Positions 1-5,400 of a stretch of 6,196 nt of DNA are shown piece by piece; position 1 is the stretch's first letter, and every line of letters starts with the position of its first letter. The position numbers and the translations under genes were made by a program. This stretch comes from an uncultured Erysipelotrichales bacterium (GTDB taxonomy: Bacteria; Bacillota_I; Bacilli_A; Erysipelotrichales; Coprobacillaceae). Under the pieces are notes generated by a model. That model was given only the letters and a program-made list of their open reading frames with translations. It was not told where the DNA came from and did not search any database. The stretch covers positions 1 to 6,196 of the forward strand of contig CAJUJC010000101.1 in the NCBI GenBank assembly GCA_910586805.1, in the 5' to 3' direction.

Positions 1-404
1 ACAAAAGGTTTTAATTCTTCAATATATCTTTGAGATATATCTTCAAAATCATTCATATAATTCTTAACTTTCATATCCACTCGTTCTTCTTTATTCAACA
101 AATGTGTCATTGTCATAACAGCTTGATTACTACCTTCAATAAGCATCTTTGCGATTTTTTGATCGTTAGTCATCATACTTTTTAATTCAACCATAGATTC
201 TAACATAAACTTATTCTTAACTTCGTCTTCAACATGAGGAGATGTATGTAAAATCTTAGTTTTCAACTCTCCATACTCTTTTCTCTGGTGTAAAACAATA
301 TCTCTTAATTGAGGACTTTCAATCTTATCAATCAAATGATCAATCGCTATCATACCCATATTCAAACCATTCAATAATTCTTCTATACATGTATCTTGAT
401 TCAT
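1..404 (-). CDS. Small helical protein of unknown function, 3' end cut by the window edge
   Basis: The reading frame runs from an ATG at 404 to the left edge without a stop, giving 134 residues. A GGTGAT ribosome site (409-414) lies 4 nt upstream of the ATG. The sequence looks fully alpha-helical and amphipathic, with 12 methionines, no signal peptide and no membrane segment. Landmarks are LLNGLNMGMIAIDHLIDKIE near the N-terminus, a break at TSPHVEDE (54-61), and a second helical half with KIAKMLIEGSNQAV (83-96). This matches my recollection of short uncharacterised Firmicute proteins with an 'LN.G..MGM.AI' start and an 'IAEMLIQGTN' middle that end shortly after a motif like IEELKPF, so only a few residues are probably missing. 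A ferritin-like or DUF2383-like helical bundle is possible, but no metal-binding pattern is clear. It starts 30 bp after the phosphoesterase stop with no terminator between them, so cotranscription is likely. Function unknown. Confidence 0.85.
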   Translation of the reverse strand, partial: MNQDTCIEELLNGLNMGMIAIDHLIDKIESPQLRDIVLHQRKEYGELKTKILHTSPHVEDEVKNKFMLESMVELKSMMTNDQKIAKMLIEGSNQAVMTMTHLLNKEERVDMKVKNYMNDFEDISQRYIEELKPF

Positions 405-434
405 AATTATCACCATTTATAGTATGTGATAAAA

Positions 435-1544
435 TTATTTATCTATACATACACATTTATTTTTAATCCAACCTACTCTTTCATTATAAATACCATATGT
501 ATAATCATCATAAATACCAATAATTTTAATTTTTTCACCCTTTTCAACTGACAACATAAAATCAGTATAATCATCTAAACAATATGTTTGTCCTTGCCTT
601 GTATAAATAAATTCATTTTTTATATATAAAGTCATTTGGGTGTCTTTTTGATAACATAAACTAAACTGTCTCCCTTTTTCTAAAACTTCAATTTCAAAAT
701 GAGGAAAACTAATTTTATGAGTATCCTTTTTATCTTTATGGACACTTGTTAAAACTGTCGCATATGGTAATGGTTGTACATACTCTTTTTGATATGTAAT
801 ATTCCCATTTTTAGATTCAATAATCAAAGCATTAAGTTGTGATACATTTTTAATACCTGTACCACCATCAATACAAATAATTTTTCTTAGTTCATCAATA
901 ATAATATTATTATTAATGTAATCTTTAAAATAATTAGATGTTGGTAAATGTCCTACAACTACAATTTCATCTAATAAATGTCCTTGATTATAAAATTGTT
1001 GCATTTCTAATAAAGATGATAAAGAACTCTTTTCATAATTTTTTATCATGTCAACTCCAGCATGCACAAATAAAAAATGATTAAATTTTAATGTCACTGG
1101 TAAATGAGAAACATAATTTAACTCACTTTTCAAATACTCAGCTATTTTCTTTTGAACTCCTAGGGCTGTTTCATGACCATCATCTAAATGTAATTTATGA
1201 TAGGCTTCTCGAATACATCCATTAGAAGAAACTCTTTTAAAATATTTAGGTATTTGATTTGCAAGTTCAGGTATTGTAAGCAAAGCATCCATCGCCCATT
1301 CACAATTTCCAGCTAAAACGAAAGTTTTTTCATTTTTATCTAATTCCTGAACAAAATGAATAGTATCAATAACCTGATCTCCCTTTTCCACAAAATCTCC
1401 CAAAATAACCAAGTAATCATTAGACATATAATTGATTTTTCTAAGTAAACTACGGAAACGATCTAAATGTCCATGAATATCACTAATAACAATTAAACGA
1501 TAATCCCCTTTAACTTTCTTTTTAAGATGTTTTGGTTGTATCAT
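435..1544 (-). CDS. Calcineurin-like metallophosphoesterase with C-terminal SH3-like tail
   Basis: This is a predicted cytoplasmic metal-dependent phosphatase or phosphodiesterase of 369 residues. Numbered from the ATG at 1544, the motifs run in family order: SDIHGH (21-26), GDFVEKGD (49-56), GNCE (79-82), VHAG (160-163), GHLP (198-201) and IDGG (225-228). The usual two-metal ligands Asp22, His24, Asp50, Asn80, His161 and His199 are therefore all present. Two positions differ from classical PPP phosphatases: GDxVDRG has become GDFVEKG, so Arg is Lys, and the GNHE histidine is Cys. GNC(D/E) is known from YfcE-type phosphodiesterases, so the enzyme need not be inactive. The last 40 or so residues (about 334-364, ending in a GWIKNK segment) resemble a bacterial SH3 fold. 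The ATG at 1544 is preferred over the in-frame GTGs at 1556 and 1553 because those lie inside the ribosome site. The substrate cannot be named. The small helical gene follows 30 bp later. Confidence 0.88.
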   Translation of the reverse strand: MIQPKHLKKKVKGDYRLIVISDIHGHLDRFRSLLRKINYMSNDYLVILGDFVEKGDQVIDTIHFVQELDKNEKTFVLAGNCEWAMDALLTIPELANQIPKYFKRVSSNGCIREAYHKLHLDDGHETALGVQKKIAEYLKSELNYVSHLPVTLKFNHFLFVHAGVDMIKNYEKSSLSSLLEMQQFYNQGHLLDEIVVVGHLPTSNYFKDYINNNIIIDELRKIICIDGGTGIKNVSQLNALIIESKNGNITYQKEYVQPLPYATVLTSVHKDKKDTHKISFPHFEIEVLEKGRQFSLCYQKDTQMTLYIKNEFIYTRQGQTYCLDDYTDFMLSVEKGEKIKIIGIYDDYTYGIYNERVGWIKNKCVCIDK

Positions 1545-1550
1545 TATTAT

Positions 1551-1558
1551 CACCACCT
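1551..1558 (-). promoter_or_regulatory. Ribosome binding site that decides the phosphoesterase start
   Basis: On the minus strand the sequence reads AGGTGGTG, ending 6 nt before the ATG at 1544. Two in-frame GTG codons (1556-1554 and 1553-1551) fall inside this Shine-Dalgarno-like stretch and leave no ribosome site of their own, so the ATG at 1544 is the better start. The next gene downstream uses the same arrangement (GGTGAT then ATG). Confidence 0.6.
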
Positions 1559-1560
1559 AC

Positions 1561-1571
1561 TTATAGTATAA
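1561..1571 (-). promoter_or_regulatory. Possible -10 box or small operator before the phosphoesterase
   Basis: The minus strand reads TTATACTATAA, an 11-bp dyad (TTATA-C-TATAA) that contains a good -10 match (TATACT). No convincing -35 hexamer lies 16-18 bp upstream, where the glycosidase terminator sits. As a -10 box it would give a leader of only about 13 nt, so the promoter call is weak. The same ATACTATA core occurs before the genes on either side. Confidence 0.35.
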
Positions 1572-1580
1572 CCTACTCAA

Positions 1581-1610
1581 AGAAAAAAGACTATTGAAAT
1601 CAATAGTCTT
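1581..1610 (-). terminator. Rho-independent terminator of the GH4 glycosidase gene
   Basis: A perfect 10-bp stem (1587-1596 with 1601-1610) encloses a 4-nt loop (1597-1600). On the minus strand it is followed by a T-rich run (complement of 1583-1588, partly paired). It begins 8 nt after the glycosidase stop codon, which separates that gene from the phosphoesterase and leaves only about 36 bp for a phosphoesterase promoter. Confidence 0.9.
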
Positions 1611-1618
1611 CGCTCATT

Positions 1619-3013
1619 TTATAAACCTTTTTCAGTAATTTCTCTTGCTACATCATCTTTGATTGTAACACCAGCTGCTTCTAATTCAGCAATTTTTTCA
1701 GCGAATTGTGGTAAGTATTTTTTATGAGCAATTAATAATTCATCTAATACTTTCTTTGCATTTTCCCCAGCAGGAATTTGTGGATTTAAGATAAATGCTT
1801 GTAATGCTTTACCATAATCTCCAGTAACAGCAGCTTCTTCAACACACATTTCCATATTTTTCATGCATTGTAACCATCCTCTTTCAGCAGGTTGTAATGG
1901 TCCAAATGCAATGGCTTTAGCCCCAGTTGCGCCAATTAAAGCAGATACTTCAACTGCACAATCAACTGGTAAATCAGGAACTGCACCATTATTTTTAGTT
2001 GTAACAACAATGTGTCTATTCGCATTTGAGTAGATTGATGCAATTGTTTCACAAGCCGCATCAGAGTAGTGAGCCCCACCACGTTTAGCTAATTGTTCTG
2101 GTTTATGATCTAAGTTAGGATCTTTATATAATTCAAATAATTCTTCTTCTGTTTGTTTAACTTGTTGACCACGAGTTCCAATAGTATTGTATTCTTCTAA
2201 ACCATGAGCTAACATTTCTTGTTGGCGATAATAATATCTATGATATCCACAAGGAATCATTTTCATAGTATCTAACTGTTCTTTAAAGAATGGAATATCA
2301 TGAATGTTTGCAGGAAGACCACCATCTTTTCCTTCATACATTGCATCAATGATATTTTGAGTAACTTCATGCCCATGTAAATCATAAACTTTATGCCAAT
2401 GGAAATGATTCAATCCAGCAAATTTATAAACCAATTCATCTAAAGTTTTCCCAATTGTTTCTGGTTCTTTCATCATAGCACCTACTGGTACGTTACATAA
2501 ACCGATAACTTTGTCCCATTTCCCATATTTCATAACAGCTTCAGTAACCATACCACTTGGATTTGTAAAATTAACTAACCAAGCATCTGGACATAATTCT
2601 TTCATATCTTCAACAATACCTAAAATAACAGGAATTGTTCTAAATGCTTTAAAAATTCCTCCAGCACCATTTGTTTCTTGTCCCAACATTCCATAAGAGA
2701 AAGGAATTCTTTCATCTTTAATACGTGCATTTAATAAACCAACTCTAAATTGTGTAGTTACAAAATCAGCTCCTGGTAATGCTTCTCTTCTATCTAATGT
2801 CATATGAACTTTAACATCATAAGGAGATGCATCCCACATACGTTGAGCCATTGCTCCTACGATTTCCATTTTTTCTTTTCCATCTTCAATGTCTACTAAC
2901 CACATTTCTTTGATTGGAAGTTCATCATATCTTTTGATAAATCCTTCCATTAATTCTGGAGTATAACTACTTCCTCCTCCAATTGTTACAATTTTTACAG
3001 GTTTCTTTTCCAT
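1619..3013 (-). CDS. celF: 6-phospho-beta-glucosidase, glycoside hydrolase family 4 (CelF/ChbF/LicH type)
   Basis: A cytoplasmic NAD- and divalent-metal-dependent glycosidase that cleaves 6-phospho-beta-glucosides, such as phosphorylated cellobiose delivered by a PTS. At 464 residues it is near full family length (about 440-460). The N-terminal Rossmann motif GGGSSYTPE spans 12-20. LGQETNGAGG (110-119) and FTNPSG (149-154) are typical of the family. CNVP (173-176) carries the metal-ligand Cys173 and is the GH4 signature of 6-phospho-beta enzymes, whereas 6-phospho-alpha-glucosidases carry CDMP. GLNHFHW (200-206) supplies the second metal ligand, His203. A tyrosine-rich stretch (GYHRYYYR, 256-263) probably contains the catalytic base. 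An AAAGGAGGA ribosome site (3021-3029) lies 7 nt before the ATG. The gene stands alone: a terminator follows it and a long gap precedes it, with no PTS or regulator gene adjacent. Family assignment is firm; the natural disaccharide is inferred. Confidence 0.95.
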   Translation of the reverse strand: MEKKPVKIVTIGGGSSYTPELMEGFIKRYDELPIKEMWLVDIEDGKEKMEIVGAMAQRMWDASPYDVKVHMTLDRREALPGADFVTTQFRVGLLNARIKDERIPFSYGMLGQETNGAGGIFKAFRTIPVILGIVEDMKELCPDAWLVNFTNPSGMVTEAVMKYGKWDKVIGLCNVPVGAMMKEPETIGKTLDELVYKFAGLNHFHWHKVYDLHGHEVTQNIIDAMYEGKDGGLPANIHDIPFFKEQLDTMKMIPCGYHRYYYRQQEMLAHGLEEYNTIGTRGQQVKQTEEELFELYKDPNLDHKPEQLAKRGGAHYSDAACETIASIYSNANRHIVVTTKNNGAVPDLPVDCAVEVSALIGATGAKAIAFGPLQPAERGWLQCMKNMEMCVEEAAVTGDYGKALQAFILNPQIPAGENAKKVLDELLIAHKKYLPQFAEKIAELEAAGVTIKDDVAREITEKGL

Positions 3014-3036
3014 GTATTTGTCCTCCTTTATCTATA

Positions 3037-3049
3037 TGTATAGTATACA
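3037..3049 (-). promoter_or_regulatory. 13-bp dyad and putative -10 region of the glycosidase gene
   Basis: The plus strand reads TGTATAGTATACA, a perfect 6-1-6 inverted repeat. On the minus strand it contains TATACT, placed so that transcription would start about 20 nt before the ATG at 3013. The -35 match is poor (GGGTAA at 17-bp spacing). A dyad overlapping a -10 box is a typical repressor target, and its size and composition would suit a GntR-type dimer. Whether the regulator encoded at 3709-4386 binds here cannot be told from sequence. Confidence 0.45.
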
Positions 3050-3201
3050 GTAATTTAAATAAAATTACCCTCTTTTTTTCACATATTGAAAATGATTTTA
3101 TTATCTATATTCTATTGACTATATATAATACCCACAAAATCACATAAAAAGATTTATAAGTTACAAAATCAATCACAAAAAACACCTCTATCCAATCAAG
3201 G

Positions 3202-3216
3202 GTAAAAGCTTTTTAC
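3202..3216. promoter_or_regulatory. Dyad GTAAAA-GCT-TTTTAC, possible operator
   Basis: A 15-bp interrupted inverted repeat with 6-bp arms around GCT. It contains the palindrome AAAAGCTTTT (3204-3213). The size resembles a LacI/CcpA-type site, but the centre is GC and not the CG expected of a catabolite-responsive element, so it is not called a cre. It lies about 190 bp upstream of the glycosidase start. No T-run follows on either strand, so it is not a terminator. Confidence 0.3.
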
Positions 3217-3404
3217 TACTGTTTACTTAATCATTTTTGGAAAGCATTAATCAAAAGACTATTTCTAGTATATAAAATTTATTAAAGGCAATTTGTATTT
3301 GATTTAATAATCATATATATTTCTACGTTTCTATATGTATCTTTTATTATAATTAAATACATAATTTCTGATACATTTTTAACAAAAACTATACATTTAT
3401 TTCA

Positions 3405-3442
3405 TTTGTTTGTATATATATAACAAACGAGGCTAGTTTGTT
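3405..3442. repeat. Three-part inverted repeat able to form alternative hairpins
   Basis: The arm AACAAAC (3422-3428) is complementary to copies on both sides. It can pair with GTTTGT at 3408-3413 (9-nt loop of alternating A and T), or with GTTTGTT at 3436-3442 (7-nt loop GAGGCTA). The two pairings exclude each other. Neither hairpin is followed by a clear T-run. In RNA this could be a small switch; in DNA it is a tandem set of half-sites. Confidence 0.5.
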
Positions 3443-3461
3443 TGAAGTATTTATACTTCAA
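3442..3461. repeat. 9-bp inverted repeat, TTGAAGTAT arms
   Basis: TTGAAGTAT (3442-3450) and ATACTTCAA (3453-3461) form a perfect dyad with a 2-bp centre, or in RNA an 8-bp stem with a TTTA loop. It abuts the GTTTGTT arm of the preceding repeat. No T-run follows on either strand, so it does not look like a terminator. Confidence 0.55.
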
Positions 3462-3464
3462 TAA

Positions 3465-3482
3465 TATTATAAATTTATAATA
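3465..3482. repeat. 18-bp perfect AT-only palindrome
   Basis: Positions 3465-3473 are the exact reverse complement of 3474-3482, with no spacer (centre AAATTT). It lies 3 bp after the previous inverted repeat. Being all A and T in an AT-rich gap it may be chance, but its length and its closeness to two other dyads make it worth recording. Confidence 0.45.
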
Positions 3483-3601
3483 AGCATTTATAAAGGTTCA
3501 ATTATGGTTCTTTTTTAGCTTAGACAATTACACGAATAGGTAATTTATTTTCTAGATTACTTGTTTTGAATATTTTTACCTGACGCATTCAAATTCTTGA
3601 T

Positions 3602-3653
3602 AGAAAAGAAGCTGAACGAAACCAACTTCTTAAAATAGTTATTTCGTTACAGC
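3602..3653 (-). terminator. Terminator of the aconitase/isocitrate dehydrogenase/regulator operon
   Basis: The left arm GCTGAACGAAA (3611-3621) pairs with TTTCGTTACAGC (3642-3653), leaving one bulged base (3649). The 20-nt interior can add a 4-bp AACT/AGTT stem. On the minus strand the hairpin ends in TTCTTTTCT (complement of 3602-3610). It lies about 56 bp after the regulator stop codon. The other side also carries a pyrimidine-rich tail (CTCTCTTTT on the plus strand), so it may work in both directions, although no plus-strand gene is seen to end here. Confidence 0.7.
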
Positions 3654-3708
3654 CTCTCTTTTACAAATTTAAAAAACTTCATTTTTATAAATTAATTGTT
3701 ATCATTAA

Positions 3709-4386
3709 CTATTTATTTCTATTTGCATAATACTTTCTCACTTGCAATTGAGTTTTTCTAATATGCTTTTGGATCGTTTCTTTTGCTTGATCCTTATCTC
3801 CTGCAATGATTGTTTCTAAAATAGCACAATGTTCTTTTAAAGCACCTTCTAATCTTTCAGGACGTTTAATAGAATGACGACTTGTGACAGAAACATAATA
3901 ATGAACATCTTTTAACAATTGTTCAAAATATCTTGATTGTGTTGCCTGATAAATAGTCTCATGATAAAGAATATTTAAGTCGTTAATCTTATCCTGATCT
4001 TTTTTTAATGTATAAAATTCCATCAATTCGAAAACTTCTTTAATCTTTGCAAGATGAATCTCATCCATACGATCAATAGCCAATTGAATAGCAAGTCCCT
4101 CTAATAAAAGACGAATTTCGAACATATCATCAATATCTCTAGGTGAGAACCCCTTAACATACACACCTTTATTAGGAATACTTTCCACAAGTCCTTCTAA
4201 CTCTAATTGCTTTAACGCTTCTCTAATAGGTGTTCGACTAATTTTTAGTTCACTAGCTAATGATAACTCATTTAATTTTTGACCATTTTCATACTCATCA
4301 TTTAAAATACGTTCCCTTAAAATATCAAAAATTTTATTTCCTAATGAACCATGCGATACCTGTTCAAACAAACTGTGTGATGGCAT
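3709..4386 (-). CDS. GntR-family transcriptional regulator, FadR/FCD subfamily
   Basis: A DNA-binding regulator of 225 residues, the usual FCD length. The winged helix spans about 15-78, with the GntR hallmark SRTPIREALKQLELEGLV (50-67) and the wing PNKGVYV (71-77). The effector domain follows (about 84-212), with His142, His186 and His208 in the places of the three conserved metal-ligand histidines. The fourth ligand, normally Asp four residues before the first His, is Asn138. FCD regulators commonly bind carboxylates through this metal; CitO, the citrate-responsive activator of lactic acid bacteria, is a characterised example. A strong AGGGGAGGGG site (4391-4400) precedes the ATG. Only 21 bp separate it from the isocitrate dehydrogenase stop and a terminator follows, so it is the last gene of that operon. 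Control of this operon, autoregulation and a citrate-like ligand are inferences from position. Confidence 0.92.
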   Translation of the reverse strand: MPSHSLFEQVSHGSLGNKIFDILRERILNDEYENGQKLNELSLASELKISRTPIREALKQLELEGLVESIPNKGVYVKGFSPRDIDDMFEIRLLLEGLAIQLAIDRMDEIHLAKIKEVFELMEFYTLKKDQDKINDLNILYHETIYQATQSRYFEQLLKDVHYYVSVTSRHSIKRPERLEGALKEHCAILETIIAGDKDQAKETIQKHIRKTQLQVRKYYANRNK

Positions 4387-4407
4387 ATTTCCCCTCCCCT
4401 TTCTTTT

Positions 4408-5400
4408 TTATAAATGATTAATAATAGCTTGTGTAAATTCAGTCGTCGTTGCTTTTCCTCCAATATCAGGAGTTAGCACTTGTCCTTCTTCAACAACTTG
4501 GGATAAGGCTTCTCTTAATTGATTGGCTTCCTTTGTTTTTCCTAATGCTTCTAGCATTAGTGCAAATGCCAATAACAACGCACTTGGATTCGCAATATTC
4601 TTTCCAGCAATATCAGGAGCGCTTCCATGAACTGCTTCATAAATACGATACTCATCTCCAATATTCCCACTTGGTGCAAATCCTAAACCTCCAACTAAGC
4701 CAGCGCATAGATCTGAAACAATATCTCCATATAAATTAGGTGCAACAAGAACATCAAAAGTTTCAGGTCTTAATACAAGTTGCATACACATATTATCAAT
4801 AATGACTTCCTGTGTTTCAATTTCAGGATAATCTTTTGCGACATCTCTATAAGCTTCTAAAAACAAACCATCTGTAAATTTCATAATATTTGCCTTATGA
4901 ATAGCTGTCACTTTTTTTCTACCATTGATTTTAGCATATTCAAAGGCATATCGGCAAATCTTTTCACTCGCTTCTCTTGTAATTAATTTCACACCATTAG
5001 CTATATTTTCATTCACCATATATTCAATACCTTTATATAAATCTTCGGTATTTTCTCTAATCATAACCAAATCAATATTTTCATATTTAGATTTAATCCC
5101 ATTAAAAGAACGAATAGGTCTTACATTTGCATATGTTGAAAATTGCTGACGTAAAGCAACATTTACACTCCTAAATCCTGTTCCAATAGGAGTTGCAGTT
5201 GGTCCTTTTAACGCCCATTTATATTTTTTTATAGCATCAACCAATCCAGGTTCAAAAACTTCTTTTGTTTGGCTTGCATATTCAGCCCCTGCCTGATATG
5301 TTACCCATTCAATATCTAAATTCATGGCAAGTGTTATATCTTTAACACTTTGGGAAATCTCAGGACCAATACCATCACCAGGTATTAAAACAGCTTTCAT
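4408..5400 (-). CDS. icd: Isocitrate dehydrogenase, probably NAD-dependent
   Basis: Oxidative decarboxylation of isocitrate to 2-oxoglutarate in the cytoplasm. The 330 residues correspond to the short NAD-type branch of the isocitrate/isopropylmalate dehydrogenase family; E. coli-type NADP enzymes are longer (about 416). Visible motifs are PGDGIGPE (7-14), GFRSVNVALRQ (75-85, with substrate residues Ser78, Asn80 and Arg84), Arg94, RENTEDLY (115-122, Arg115 and catalytic Tyr122), HKANIMK with catalytic Lys169, and metal-ligand aspartates at 202, 226 and 230. RENTEDLYKGIEY favours isocitrate over isopropylmalate. HGSAPDIAGKNIANP (258-272) has Asp-Ile where NADP enzymes have Lys-Tyr, arguing for NAD. 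The start overlaps the upstream aconitase stop by one base (TAATG), which indicates translational coupling and supports the pathway. Homoisocitrate dehydrogenase is the main alternative, made unlikely by the aconitase partner, although that class can also have an aconitase-like partner. Confidence 0.93.
   Translation of the reverse strand: MKAVLIPGDGIGPEISQSVKDITLAMNLDIEWVTYQAGAEYASQTKEVFEPGLVDAIKKYKWALKGPTATPIGTGFRSVNVALRQQFSTYANVRPIRSFNGIKSKYENIDLVMIRENTEDLYKGIEYMVNENIANGVKLITREASEKICRYAFEYAKINGRKKVTAIHKANIMKFTDGLFLEAYRDVAKDYPEIETQEVIIDNMCMQLVLRPETFDVLVAPNLYGDIVSDLCAGLVGGLGFAPSGNIGDEYRIYEAVHGSAPDIAGKNIANPSALLLAFALMLEALGKTKEANQLREALSQVVEEGQVLTPDIGGKATTTEFTQAIINHL

Larger units (their letters stand above)
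3050..3601. other. Intergenic region without a supportable gene
   Basis: About 550 bp of very AT-rich DNA lie between the promoter-proximal dyad of the glycosidase and the terminator of the regulator operon. Both strands carry frequent stops. The longest coding-like scrap I could assemble is a 22-codon minus-strand frame starting at about 3586, and it lacks a ribosome site. The region holds a GTAAAA-GCT-TTTTAC dyad (3202-3216) and a cluster of inverted repeats at 3405-3482, both listed separately. No tRNA, rRNA or riboswitch fold I know is recognisable. Confidence 0.6.

Noticed and set aside
428..443. Dyad GATAAA-ATTA-TTTATC over the phosphoesterase stop codon as a terminator
   Set aside because: It has only 6 AT-rich base pairs and no T-run after it on the minus strand, so it should not stop transcription into the helical-protein gene.
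2511..2696. Plus-strand open frame of 61 codons
   Set aside because: It lies wholly antisense to the strongly supported GH4 gene, has no ribosome site and resembles no protein family.
3066..3094. TTTTCA-CATAT-TGAAAA hairpin with an adjacent T-run as a terminator
   Set aside because: The T-run lies on the wrong side for plus-strand transcripts and reads as A on the minus strand. No gene ends nearby.
3109..3130. Plus-strand promoter TTGACT ... TATAAT
   Set aside because: The two hexamers are only about 5 bp apart and no plus-strand gene follows.
3521..3586. 22-codon minus-strand frame starting MRQVKIFKTSN
   Set aside because: It has no ribosome site, starts just after the terminator T-run and matches no family I can name with confidence.
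3500..3660. Remnant of an insertion sequence or broken gene beside the regulator terminator
   Set aside because: One plus-strand frame shows two stops over about 50 codons and the 3642-3657 end could pass for a transposon terminus, but I recognise no transposase motif, target duplication or second terminus. The hairpin is explained as a terminator.
4449..4739. Plus-strand open frame of 96 codons rich in Leu and Gln
   Set aside because: It is the antisense shadow of the isocitrate dehydrogenase gene, with biased composition and no ribosome site.
4925..5149. Plus-strand open frame of 74 codons, hydrophobic
   Set aside because: It is antisense to isocitrate dehydrogenase. The hydrophobic look comes from the complementary strand of an AT-rich gene.
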